Positions 1-16,472 of a DNA stretch of 64,000 nucleotides are shown piece after piece. The notes beneath the pieces were generated by a model, which was given only the letters and a program-made list of their open reading frames with translations, was not told where the DNA came from and did no database searches. The translations under genes and the position numbers were made by a program. How positions within the stretch are numbered: the first letter of the stretch is position 1; each line of letters opens with the position of its first letter. The DNA is from Uloborus plumipes. Its lineage: Eukaryota; Arthropoda; Arachnida; Araneae; Uloboridae. The stretch lies in contig JAXGGA010002377.1 in NCBI GenBank assembly GCA_038373865.1, positions 1-64,000 of the forward strand. The letters are read 5' to 3'.

Positions 1-36
1 TAATGGCCGGGCACGGAATCGGAGTAGTTTAAGTTT

Positions 37-107
37 CTAATCTATCAGTGGGGCAGGCAACCGAATGGACAAGGAGCCCGCCTTGACTTTCGGCGACCAT
101 GTTCCTT
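37..107 (-). CDS. Candidate 3'-terminal exon of the minus-strand host gene
   Basis: The first hundred bases are much more GC-rich than their surroundings. Read on the minus strand from an AG at 109-108 (or 106-105, same frame), the frame required by the phase-1 end of the exon at 3493-3653 stays open for about 22 codons to a TAG at 39-37. It encodes a basic, Pro-containing tail (GTWSPKVKAGSLSIRLPAPL...). Seen: GC shift, correct phase, stop codon. Against: the polypyrimidine tract is weak, and a 13-base string here (GAATCGGAGTAGT) recurs near 31230, so this may be repeat DNA. Treat it as a hypothesis for the gene's C terminus. Confidence 0.25.
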
Positions 108-268
108 CTTCACAGTTAGACATTAGTTTTGTTGAATTCCCTTCTGCTATCCCATCTTTGGTGATTAATAGAAGCAATATCAATGGAATTACCACTTATT
201 AGTTTTAAATTTGCTGATAAAATTCAATCTTTTCCTCTGATCAAAGTTTGGTGGTATTTCTATGTTAG

Positions 269-275
269 ACACACA

Positions 276-310
<35 letters not shown>

Positions 311-315
311 AAAAA
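269..315. repeat. (AC)n-(A)n microsatellite
   Basis: About ten AC dinucleotides run directly into some 27 A residues. The DNA on either side (108-430) is AT-rich, and I see no gene in it. Confidence 0.9.
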
Positions 316-438
316 CTACCTAATACTAGCTTTTCGAAAACCTGTTTAAGTCCAATAAACATCAGTTAAAATTTAATCCCCTTACTCCACAAATTAATAG
401 CCAAATTATAGTTTCTGACGTGAATTTTCTGTATGTAT

Positions 439-2901
439 TAGGGTGGGCCGAAAAAACACTTTTTTTTATTTCGAATTTGTAATAGCGCGGAAAAGTTGCG
501 AATTATGAAGACAAAAAGAAGGAAAAAAAAATTTTCGAAATCGGTTGATATCTTCCGATCGCGCATAAGGCCTAAAGTTTGACAAAAAATGAAAAAACTT
601 CAATTTCGCGATTTTTTTTTTTAAATTTTTGAATTGGATGTTTTCGAAATGTAATAGTGCGGAAAAGTAGCTAATTGTGAAGACAAAAAGAAGGAAAAAA
701 AAATATCGAAATCCATTGATATCTTCCGATCGCGCATAAGGCCTAAAATTTGACAAAATATGAAAAAAACTTCATTTTTGCGATTTTTTAAAAAAAATTT
801 TTGAATGAAATGTTTTCATAATTTTTTCACGCGGAAAAGTTTATAATTATGAAGACAAAAAGAGGGATAAAAAGGAGGAAAAAAATTATCGAAATCGATT
901 AATATCTTCCGGTCGTGCCTAGGACCTAAACTTTGACAAAATATGAAAAAACATCATTTTTGCGATTTTTTGTTTAATTTTTTGAATTAGATGTTTTCGT
1001 AATGCAATACTTGTAACGTTTGCTAATATAGCCTTAAAACATTGTGTTTTGATTTTGTTTTGGTCAGTTAATATCTTCTGGTCGCGCATTAACCCCAAAA
1101 TTATCCAAAATAATAATTAAAAAAAAGTTATTTTTACGCGTTTTTGGTTTTTGATGAATAATTTTTTGTGAAACAACCGTATTATTTTTTGAGACAGACT
1201 GACAATAAGATAGAAAAACAAACTACCACAGGTTTAGTCGATATTATTCAGTTGCGAAAAGCCTTAGAAACTCTCATGCGTAGACGTCGGGCAGCAATCC
1301 AGGTAACGTCGCTCGCCTCGCAACGACTCTCTTCCACTCTATCGCCGCCTTCCTAGGACCATGTCAGCTGTCTGCCTATATTGTTTTTTCAGTCTGCGTT
1401 TCTATGTAGCAATCGCAGTGTACTATTATTTAGTTCAATCTAGCTGTTTTCATTTTGAAATTCTTGTAGTCTTCTGTAATGATGTAGTTTTCTGCTCTGT
1501 GTTAACTCGGTGCTTTAACGAAAAAGTTATACAATTGCCGAGCCAAATAACAAGACAAATACTCTAATAGCAAGACAAATATTTAGCTGCTCCACTTTTG
1601 GTGCTCCGAAAGAAGTGCCATCAAACAAGCCGTCCACTGGCAAGGACATCATTAGGTGCCGTACTCAAGGAAGGTTAAATTTGGCACTAGAAGTTCATAA
1701 TGGTGTCTACGCCAGTAGACAGTTAGTCTGATGGCAGTTCTTTGGAGTGCCAAAAGTGGGGCAGCCAAATATTTGGCTAGTTATTAGAGTATTTGTCTTG
1801 TTATTACATGACTTTTTGTTAAATCAGAGTCAGCAGAAAACACAGCAGGAAACTACATCCTTACAGAAGACTACAAGAATTTCAAAATGAAAACAGCTAA
1901 AATTGAACTAAATAATAGTACACTGCGATTGCTACATACAAACGCAGAATGAAAAAACAATATAGGCAGACAGCTGACATGGTCCTAGGAAGGCGACGAT
2001 AGAGTGGAAGAGAGCCGTTGCCAGGCGAGCGACGTTGCCTGGATTGCTGCCCGACGTCTACGCATGAGAGTTTCTAAGGCTTTTCGCAACTGAATAATAT
2101 CGACTGAACCTGTGGTAGTTTGTTTTTCTATCTTATTGTCAGTCTGTCTCAAAAAATAATACGGTTGTTTCACAAAAAATTATTCATCAAAAACCAAAAA
2201 CGCGTAAAAATAACTTTTTTTTAATTATTATTTTGGATAATTTTGGGGTTAATGCGCGACCGGAAGATGTTAACTGACCAAAACAAAATCAAAACACAAT
2301 GTTTTAAGGCTATATTAGCAAACGTTACAAGTATTGCATTACGAAAACATCTAATTCAAAAAATTAAACAAAAAATCGCAAAAATGGTGTTTTTTCATAT
2401 TTTGTCAAAGTTTAGGCCCTAGGCACGACCGGAAGATATTAATCGATTTCGATAATTTTTTTTCCTCCTTTTTATCCCTCTTTTTGTCTTCATAATTATA
2501 AACTTTTCCGCGCGAAAAAATTATGAAAACATTTCATTTAAAAATTTTTTTTAAAAAATCGCAAAAATGAAGTTTTTTTCATATTTTGTCAAATTTTAGG
2601 CCTTATGCGCGATCGGAAGATATCAATGGATTTCGATAATTTTTTTTTCCTTCTTTTTGTCTTCACAATTAGCTACTTTTCCGCACTATTACATTTCGAA
2701 AACATCCAACTCAAAAATTTTAAAAAAAATCGCGAAAATGAAGTTTTTTCATTTTTTGTCAAATTTTAGGCCTTATGCGCGATCGGAAGATATCAACCGA
2801 TTTCAATGTTTTTTTTTCCTTCTTTTTGTGTTCATAATTCGCAACTTTTCCGCGCTATTACAAATTCGAAATAAAAAAAAGTGTTTTTTCGGCCCACCCT
2901 A
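439..2901. mobile_element. Large palindromic (foldback) transposon, hAT-like, 2463 bp
   Basis: The element starts TAGGGTGGGCCGAAAAAACA and ends with the reverse complement of that sequence. A perfect 8-bp target duplication GTATGTAT lies at 431-438 and 2902-2909. Almost the whole element is one inverted repeat: the left arm is about 439-1623, the right arm about 1729-2901, with only ~105 bp between them. TIRs beginning TAGGG and an 8-bp duplication fit the hAT superfamily. The short open frames, including a mirrored 62-residue frame at 1168-1356 and 1985-2173, are the same DNA seen in each arm and are not convincing genes. The spacer reads open on the plus strand for ~40 codons (1599-1728), possibly a transposase relic. 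It shares its terminal signature with the element at 37603-40311. Confidence 0.88.
458..1005. repeat. Subterminal ~180-bp tandem repeats in the palindrome arm
   Basis: Three diverged units, each containing TATCTTCCGATCGCGCATAA or a close variant, then TTTGACAAAA and a GCGGAAAAGT block, follow one another in the left arm at about 458-645, 646-820 and 821-1005. A fourth, more decayed unit follows to ~1150. The right arm carries the mirror set at ~2190-2885. Repeated subterminal blocks are common transposase-binding regions in hAT elements; binding here is inferred. Confidence 0.75.
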
Positions 2902-2909
2902 GTATGTAT

Positions 2910-3492
2910 AGCAATTTCTGCTATCGTTATGCTCTGTCTTTTAGTTGTATGCTGTAAGATTTCGAAAATATTTTAACATACTTCTGCTAGTATGAAAGTT
3001 AAAGTTTTTATTTCAACTTTTTTGTTCACAAAAGAAAAAAACAACACAGCATGGTTTCGTCAACTTATGTGTCCTGACACTAACTGTCAGCATATGTAGC
3101 GCTTTGTATCATCGAAACTAGATTTTTATACCTAGTACTTATATTTTGAGCAATACTGTAAGGTTTCGAAAATGTTTTAACGTGTAAGCTTATTCAAAAT
3201 TGCAGGCGATCCTGAGAGAAAAAAAAAACTGATTTCCCGAATAAATCCAATAAGAATTTTCTGATCCCTTGTTCTATATTTGTATAACAATTCTTATAAA
3301 GGGATTAATTTATCTGGCTAATTTTCTACAGTTAAACATAAACAACTTCAATATTCAAAGACGATTAACAATTTAGCGATAAGATAAATACGAATTACTA
3401 GTGACAACAATGATTGTTACTAAAATAAATTGACCGATTTTTTTTTTCATTTTATACATGTAATACATAGTAATTTGCTGTATGGTACTTAC
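2910..3492. other. AT-rich non-coding stretch
   Basis: No open frame, TIR or repeat of note was seen. If the exon at 37-107 is real, this would be intron, carrying the palindromic element as an insertion. Confidence 0.5.
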
Positions 3493-3653
3493 CGTTGTTA
3501 TCACTTTGTTGCGGGCACGGAGTTTGCGATCGAGCTTTGTCTTTCTTTTTTGGTTTCGGTTCTGGTTGGGTTACGTTTTTCGATTTATTAATCCGTAATT
3601 GATCAATGATAGATGTAAGTCGACTCTCTTTCTTTGGTTCAGGGCTGCTACTG
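3493..3653 (-). CDS. Internal exon of an unrecognised Lys/Pro-rich protein
   Basis: On the minus strand a clear acceptor (TTTGTTTCAG) precedes 161 bp of open sequence, followed by a consensus donor (G|GTAAGT). The reading frame gives 53 residues containing SSSPEPKKESRLTSIIDQLR and then a strongly basic, Pro/Gln-rich stretch (PEPKPKKKDKARS). The exon begins with one base that completes the split codon of the exon at 8402-8661 (AG + C = Ser) and ends in phase 1. The phase match between two independently seen exons is the main reason for calling a gene. Composition suggests a disordered, nuclear-type region with a possible localisation signal, but no catalytic motif is visible. I do not recognise the family. 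The next exon downstream may be at 37-107 or outside the window. Confidence 0.75.
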
Positions 3654-4468
3654 CTGAAACAAATGAAAATTATTCATATTTAGCAGTAATTGTTAAGAGT
3701 ATTCGTTGGTAGTAAATTATATTGATAACAGTCTGACTTCTGTCAATTTCTTAATTAAATTAAGATTGGGTGGGGGGAGGATTTAATGTTTTTGCATTTA
3801 TGAGATCGATGCAAAATATAAAATAATACGAGCTAATTTTAGTACAAAAAATAAATTTCCGATATTTCGTGTCAAGCGAGTTAAGAAATGTATAAAACAT
3901 AAAATTTTCTTCCTCAAAACACTTATTACCCTTTTTACAGCTTACTAGATTTACACAGTAATTTGATTAACGGTTTAGTGTCAAACACGGAGCTTGACTG
4001 AAGCAGGTGCACAAGAGTCAGTTACGCTGGGCCTCCCGCAAATAAGGAGCCCGAAATGCAGTATCACAAAATTAAAAACTTAAGATCTCTTTGCACTGCA
4101 CCACTCCAAAATTACAAAATTACTTTCCTAGAAGAAATAAATGACATATTTATAAATTTAATCAAAAGCTTTTTTTTCTTCAGAAAATTTAGAAGAGCTA
4201 TCATCGATCCATTGTAGTAAACTGTTTATTAAAAGAACATATTAATTTAAGTTTTTGAATAAGGTAAATGAATTAAAGAATTTGATACAAAATATATTGT
4301 TATCCAAAAACACTGGATATTCTGTTAAACCTCTTTAAACTGACCCGTATGTTCGAATATGATGATTATAAATCTGTTCACAGCACGGTAGGTGGTACAT
4401 TTTACGAATTATATATTCTCTAAATATGACATCAATAACAGAGTAAAAAGTAATTATAAAGCACTTAA

Positions 4469-5707
4469 CCCATTAATGCCGGACATTTTTTTTCCCAAAG
4501 ATACTTTGTATACAGGTTACAAACAGTGTTTAATGAATAGGAAAAATAATAAAAAAAATATTATGTAAAAAATAATGTTTTTATTAAGGAAAGAAAAATC
4601 GTCCCTTAAAAGTTACAATAGATACCAGAGGGTACATACTTTTTTTACTAATTTTTTTTTCTGCCTACCACATAATATTTAAAAAGACATTTTTATAAGA
4701 AGAAATAAAATCAGCAATTAACATGAACTGGGAAGCTGGGAATAACTTTGAAAACTTAGCTTTTTTTCTTGAGATTGTGAACGATGTCATTTTGATAAAG
4801 ATCATAATTAAAACTGCCCCAGAACACACTTTACAATGGTTATGTGCTGCAATCTGTTAATAACGAAGCAATACTGAAGTACTAATTGAACACTATTATT
4901 TGGTTGAAATGTTCATTTTGGGGATATTTAGACTAGGGATGCACCGATTAATCGGCAGCACCGATTAATAGGCCATATTCAGCCACTTTGCCGATGATTA
5001 ATAATCGGCAAAATTGGGCAGATTAATCGTCCGAAAAAATATTTTTCAAAAATTATTCTTTAAAGTATACTTTCATTAAGAAACTAACGAATAATCCTCA
5101 AAGTTGATATAAAGTTTTTTTTTAATGAATTCTCCTACTTTGAATAAATACATAGACAATGTTGCAACATTTTTCATGTGACGATAGTGTTCTCCTTAGC
5201 ACAGTGCTTTAAGATAACCTCTAATTTTCAAAGAATAAAAGTATTGAATTAAATTGCTGCTAATTATTGAAAAAAAATGAATTTAAAGTACTTCTAAATT
5301 GGAGTGCTCACCACAGATACCCCCTTCCCCCCTTTTTTTTTTTTGAATTTTTATGTCCACTTAACATAACTAACAATGTTTTAGTAATATTATTGACAAT
5401 AATATGAAAATTGGTTCTGAGAAATTTGATAAAATATTGAAATTATTTTGTGAAAACTAAGAAAATGGAAAAAAAAATCCTCTCTCAGAAATAAATTACT
5501 TACTATTTCAAAACTTGTTATTGTGTAAGAGAGAAAAAACAGTGATGGTGAAATTGGTAGTAGAAAACCAATCATCCTTATCATTAATCGGCCGATCAAT
5601 CGGCCAATTATCAACAGTCGGTAATCGGCCAACTTGCTTATCGGTGCATCCCTAATTCAGACCCTTTCTTGGACCGTCCCTAAAAAGGGGAGCTAGGCAT
5701 TAACGGG
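4469..5707. mobile_element. piggyBac-type MITE, interrupted by a hAT element
   Basis: The ends are CCCATTAATGCC... and ...GGCATTAACGGG, flanked on both sides by TTAA (4465-4468 and 5708-5711). TTAA duplication with CCC-starting TIRs is the piggyBac hallmark. With the nested insertion and its duplication removed, about 510 bp remain, matching the uninterrupted copy at 26086-26590 along its length. No transposase is encoded. Confidence 0.88.
4934..5654. mobile_element. Non-autonomous hAT element nested in the MITE
   Basis: TIRs of the form TAGGGATGCACCGATTAATC bound 721 bp. The flanks ATTTAGAC (4926-4933) and ATTCAGAC (5655-5662) are an 8-bp duplication with one mismatch. The related empty site in the copy at 26086-26590 has a single ATTCAGAC, which confirms the insertion. 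The subterminal regions are rich in CGATTAATCGG-type short palindromes. No transposase frame was found. A second copy lies inverted at 56379-57433. Confidence 0.88.
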
Positions 5708-5999
5708 TTAAAATACGTACACAATCTCTATCTTTTTATGTCATTTTTCTCTAAAATCATGCATTTTTTTAAGCATTCCAAATTATTAATTAAGACGAAT
5801 AAGCTTGCATGAATGATTAAGGTCAAAGTCTTGATTCGAGGTATGGTTTCGGAAAACACTGATTTCATGTTGGTGTGCTGCGATACACCGGATTTAGATA
5901 AAAGATTAGCTTTCTCTTGATGTTGGTTTTCCCTGGGAACGAGGTGAGATGTGGGTAAAACGACTTCAACACTTGAGCACGATCTGTTAACAATTCAAG

Positions 6000-6390
6000 A
6001 AGCTTTTATGGTAAATGTTACTGTAAAATGTAGCGTTACAGTAGAGAAAATTTTTACAGTAAATTGTACCGATAAAAAAAAATTGCGATTGCAGCGCCAA
6101 TTGATCACCACGTGACTTACTGTGCGATGCATATGACACGGACACCCTATTTCCGATCTCCTGATGTGTCTCATCTGGTATCGTGGATAGTAAAGCAGGG
6201 TGTAAAAATTGGGTCCCGGGTTCCATCCTTGTCATTCGTATCTCGCGCTTCTTAATTCTCGTTTTATTCATCGTAAAATTTTACAGAAAAAAATATTTTA
6301 CGGTAAAAGTTACTGGCAACATGGATGACAGTAACTTTTACCGTAAAATTTCAGGGAAAGTTTTAACAGCGTATGAATTTCGTTCTAGAT
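6000..6390. mobile_element. Probable MITE with inverted TTTACCGTAA-like ends
   Basis: The left part (GGTAAATGTTACTGTAAAAT) is mirrored, imperfectly, by GTAACTTTTACCGTAAAATT near 6330-6350, and similar TTTTACAG motifs recur inside. The core has a GGTCCCGGGTTCCATCC string resembling a tRNA T-arm, but no matching A box is clear. The boundaries are uncertain. Confidence 0.45.
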
Positions 6391-6560
6391 CATAGATCTA
6401 TGTTCTAAATATGCTCGCGCGAAACATTGATTTCATGTAGGTGTCCTGTGATGCAGGAGTTATAAATTTGCTTCTGATTTAGGTTTTCTCAGAGAGCTCA
6501 ATTAAAAGTGGATAAAGTAACCATACTTAAACACAAATCACAGTCTGAATATTTGTTCTA

Positions 6561-6893
6561 CACTGCAAGTCTGCCTATCTGTTGTTTTTACAGGAAAAAA
6601 CTGAAAGTAGAGGTTTCAGTTAAAACTGTAAAATGCACAGCAAGAAACTGCAAAATTACAAATTTTAGTTAGTTAATCTAAAATTAGCTGTATTAGACTG
6701 TAAAAAAAAACAGTATGACACGGGCAGCAGATGTTCTAGTTTAAAACTGTAAAATGCACTGTAATAAACTGTAAAACTAGTAATTTTACAATTTACTACT
6801 CTAAAATTAGAAATTTGACATTTTATTACTGCAAAATTACTATAAAATTAGCAATGTATTATATTGTAAAAACAACATTAATTTTTTACAGTG
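6561..6893. mobile_element. CACTG-ended MITE with TA duplication
   Basis: The ends CACTGCAA... and ...TTACAGTG are flanked by TA at 6559-6560 and 6894-6895. The 333-bp interior is full of short CTGTAAAAT / ATTTTACAG repeats in both orientations. It is related to the element at 23204-23444 by its ends and interior motif. TA flanks would fit a Tc1/mariner-derived MITE. Confidence 0.65.
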
Positions 6894-8401
6894 TAGGTAT
6901 GATCTCGGAAAACTGGTTTATATTTTGTGTCCCGTGATACAGGGCTTAAAAATTGGCTTTCTCTTAGTGTTGGTTTTCCCTCTGTTACCGGTCTGATGTG
7001 AGAAAACGACTTCTACACTTGAATATGGATCATTCGAATTGGTTGCTCATTTCAAGCCCAAAAATATTTTTCGCTATCGTGACATGACACAGAGATTAAC
7101 TCTAGTTTAGAAGTAAATTTGAGCTCTGGTTTGCTGGGTATTGGGGGAAGGTTACTACAATATATGTAACCTTCAATAAAATACAAACTATGATTTCTCT
7201 CTTCCAAAGTAAAATCCCCAAAATTAATTTTACATGCTCTAAAATACGAAAATATAATTTGTACAAAAATAATTGGATTTACTAAATGTATTTTCTCTCT
7301 AAGACCGCTTGACAGTTTAGTTAAATATAATACTTTGAATTACTGTCCTGAATATTTCTGATTTATTAATTTTGATTAAATATTTTGTGGAAAAAATAAT
7401 ATATAGTTGTACTTAATGCAATGTTTTCCACCTTTAAGCATTTTCGATAGCAGTCAGTGCATAAGAATAGTTTTTTCACACCAAACAAATAGTTTCTAAT
7501 TTTTAGTGGGAAAATATCACTGTTCGTTTATTCAATCATAACTTCGGCTATTTTTATATTAAAAATACTAAATTCCTCTATTACATCTCTTGTTATTTGA
7601 ACGTTTGGGTAGTTTTTCAAGTTTCAACTTACAGTAAAAAATTTTAGATATTTTATTATTATTATTATTTTAGTTTACCGAAATCTTTTTACTGCTGCTG
7701 TCTCCAAACGAGATTAATAACGAATAGATATGTTTTTTGAAAAAAATGTTGTCATTTTGTATCGCAAATATTTCAGAAGTTAAAGTAAAGCAAAAAGAAA
7801 AGAAAATCCTTTGTTGATATTCTTGAAAAAAAAAATCTTTCTTTTTAATCTCTTGAGTTTTTTTTTCTTTTTTCACATGCATGTAAGAAACTCATTATAA
7901 CTTATGTATCCCATTACGTTTGACTTAGCTTATTTTCTAATTATTTAATTTACCGTGGATACACTGCATTAGTTAATATTGGTTAGAGCAATTTCGCTCT
8001 TTTTTTTTAATTCCAAGCTAATTATGCTAAGCTTTAAGCCCTTTATATTAATTTAGTATTATGAATTCTAAATGACTGGAATCCTGCTGAAGCTTATGAG
8101 TACCACTCCTTGTACTTTGCTGAGAGGCCGACAGATGGTACATGCAATCGGAAACAATTTTCTTGGGGGCTCTAAGGCGTAGGGGGCCTTAGACCCTCAA
8201 AATTTTCAAAATTTTTACATTCGGTAAACATATTTTTTGATGTATTTTCAATTCAAAAAACCAAACGAATATATAACAATTCATTGTTAATTTAATTTGG
8301 GACATAAAGGGTTAAAATGCTTTGTGATGGAATGCACGGCAGCGGGAGATACGATACAAAATTGAAAGTAAACATTTAGGTTTCGAAAATAATTGTCTTA
8401 C

Positions 8402-8661
8402 CTTTCGATTCTTTGTTTGCGACTAACTTCCATTTTTTGCATCCCAGAACTTCCTGCAACAATCTCCTGTCCCTGATCTAAAGCTGTTAGCTTAGATCGG
8501 CAGAATTTCTGCAAACTCTCAAGGGGATTGTCATGATTGTTTAATCCATTTTCACTCAGGTCTGCGCAGTCTGAGTTCCTGAAGGACCCATGCTCAGTCA
8601 GACCATCCTGTTGGAAAGTGTCCGACTTGGTGTCCCATTCCTTGCACAAATAATCGTGACC
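8402..8661 (-). CDS. Internal exon of the same unrecognised protein
   Basis: On the minus strand an acceptor (TTTTTCTTTTAG) precedes 260 bp that are open throughout, ending at a consensus donor (AAAG|GTAAG). The frame encodes 86 residues that are polar and acidic at first (DYLCKEWDTKSDTFQQDG), then contain a segment that could be helical (NPLESLQKFCRSKLTALDQG) and a basic end (SRKQRIE). The exon starts in phase 0 and ends with two bases that join the exon at 3493-3653 to make Ser. GC content is visibly higher than in the flanking intron. No transmembrane segment, signal peptide or enzyme motif is seen. With the next exon it looks like a disordered regulatory or chromatin-associated protein; that is inference from composition only. 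Confidence 0.78.
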
Positions 8662-8804
8662 CTAAAAGAAAAAGGTAAAATTCATAATCATACACTAAGA
8701 AGCTTGTACATAAAATGTGTTCTTTTGTTGTTTCAAATACCACTCGGGTGTCCGAGCCCGAATCGATGAAATCCACTCGATTTAAGGCGGAATAGGTATG
8801 CTGC

Positions 8805-8950
8805 CGTGCTAAGCATAAAAGTGGTATCTACAGTCGAGCTCAAACTGAGATAAAACTCTTTAAAGTTTTGCATCACCTTGTATTTGATTCAGATAATACT
8901 TTTTCAATTTTTTTTTAAATATTTCCCGCTCTCAAATGACCATATAATAA
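8805..8950 (-). mobile_element. Fragment of a CTGCCGTGCTAAGCA-ended MITE
   Basis: This stretch aligns in reverse orientation with 62405-62565, sharing the end CTGCCGTGCTAAGCATAAAA, the GTCGAGCTCAAACTGAGATA block and CTCAAATGACCATATAAT. The other end is missing; the homology stops shortly before the SINE at ~8975. Confidence 0.7.
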
Positions 8951-8974
8951 ATTAATCAGGTGAAAGACCGTTTT

Positions 8975-9158
8975 AGCTCAACACACATGCCATAGGGACC
9001 CGTCAATAGGGTAGGCATCCATTCATAACACTTTGGCACACAAAAAAGACAATGATAGGAGAGATGGAAAGTACGTCCTTGTCCTAGCCGGGGATTCGAA
9101 CCCAGGGCCACCGCATCACGATGAGACGTCTGTAACCACCAAACAAGGTGGCCGACAT
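8975..9158 (-). mobile_element. tRNA-headed SINE, 3' truncated
   Basis: Read on the minus strand, the head GGCCACCTTGTTTGGTGGTTA (A-box region) is followed ~35 bases later by GGTTCGAATCCCCGG, a near-perfect RNA polymerase III B box. The tail shares CTACCCTAT.GACGGGT and CCTATGGCATGTGTGT with the SINE at 23549-23824, so the two are one family. No A tail or target duplication was found here. The overlapping 72-codon open frame is not coding. Confidence 0.75.
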
Positions 9159-9174
9159 ATAAAATGTGCAACAC

Positions 9175-10541
<1,367 letters not shown>

Positions 10542-10544
10542 GAG

Positions 10545-15361
<4,817 letters not shown>

Positions 15362-16317
15362 ACAAAGTACAAATCTACAAGTTTTCTGTTTTTTCACGAG
15401 ACCGTCTTCTGAGAATTCAGTCTTAAAGAGCAATGGAAATGATATTTTGATTATACATAACTGTAGCAATGCATTTAACGTGGGGATTCAAATTTCAGGA
15501 ATCACAATACTGTATTTCAGTACATTTTTTGGATAAATAAGAAAGTTAAGTGCTTTTCTGATACATTTAATAACGTCGCGATGCTTAGTAGAAATTTGAT
15601 TCGTTTTCTGCTATTCAATGTGCAACTTCATCGCAGGCAGTCCAAAAAATCATCCCGGAAGTCAGTTTCCTGGGGAAGAAGAGGATAAACACCCCGTATT
15701 TCAGTGCTAGTTTGTTTTTCGGTCAAGATCTATATGAAAACTTGTAGTGGGAGCGAAAGGACGGCAGTTTCGCAATTTGTCTCGTTTTAGAAAAATCGAA
15801 GATCTGCCACTGTTACGACTATCTGGAGGGATGGGGGATGAAGGGGGGAGGGCATCCTCATTGAGGGCATTCAGCATTGCTATGGGAGTACCTTTTTGAT
15901 AATTCGAGTTAATAAAAATAACGTGCTATTAAATCTGCTATGAAAAGGCATTTTTTTAAGAATTTCACTCAATTGATCAGATTATAAATTCAAAAATATT
16001 ATTGAAAAAGTTAAAGCAATACATGCGAAAGAAACTATACATTATAATCAAAATAGTTGATTAGTTATTTAGAGACATGTGTGTTAATGACTTGATTGCT
16101 TATGAAAATAATCAACGAGTAGAGAAAGGCGTTTTAAAATTTAAAGAATAAATAAGTCGTATACTTTTTATAAGAAGAAAGCTTCGATATCTTCAATTTA
16201 TCTGCATTCATGATATGGTCTGAGATCAATATGCTTTTTGAACTGATGTTAAAGTTAAGCACAATTTTTTAATCCAAAGAAGGAAATAATCTATATGTTT
16301 GAAGTAGAATCACTTAC
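15362..16317. other. Nothing recognised
   Basis: AT-rich sequence with one GC-richer patch at 15620-15860 that has stops in all frames. Confidence 0.45.
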
Positions 16318-16472
16318 CTGTGGGCCTCTGTTACTACCGGTACATACTTAGAGGTGGAACACTTAACGGAGGCCAATCTTTGTATGTTTTTCAACATTAA
16401 CAGTTTTGGATTTCGTTTTTTCCCCCTTGAATAGTGATAAGACGGCATTTTATAGGACGTGTGGTGATACAT
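16318..16472 (-). CDS. Candidate coding exon with a start codon and donor
   Basis: On the minus strand an ATG at 16472 (A at -3) opens 51 codons plus two bases, ending at CAG|GTAAGTG, a consensus donor; the frame stops at once in the presumed intron. The peptide starts MYHHTSYKMPSYHYSRGKKR and is basic and Tyr/His-rich. It lies on the same strand as, and upstream of, the exons at 8402-8661 and 3493-3653. Its phase-2 end does not fit the phase-0 start of 8402-8661, so at least one undetected exon would be needed. It may be a first coding exon or a chance open frame. I recognise no family. Confidence 0.3.

Larger units (their letters stand above)
5838..7045. repeat. Diverged ~160-bp tandem repeat split by MITEs
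   Basis: Three related blocks occur at about 5838-5995, 6404-6560 and 6895-7045. Each has the order TATG..TCGGAAAAC or a variant, ATTTCATG.TGGTGT, a TGTGATACAGG-like run, then GTTTTC.C and ACTTGAA. The spaces between them are filled by the MITE-like segments at ~6000-6390 and 6561-6893, so an older tandem array appears to have been opened by two insertions. Confidence 0.65.
3654..8401 (-). other. Intron of the host gene, packed with TEs
   Basis: This interval separates the two phase-matched exons. It holds a piggyBac-type MITE with a nested hAT element, an old tandem repeat broken by MITEs, and further sequence without genes. The stretches 3660-4464, 5712-5837 and 7046-8397 contain only AT-rich sequence; a GC-richer fragment at 8100-8200 has no recognisable function. 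Confidence 0.6.

Noticed and set aside
9061..9158. Possible tRNA gene with a GGTTCGAATCC loop
   Set aside because: The anticodon arm and acceptor stem do not pair properly, and the sequence continues into a tail shared with another SINE copy.
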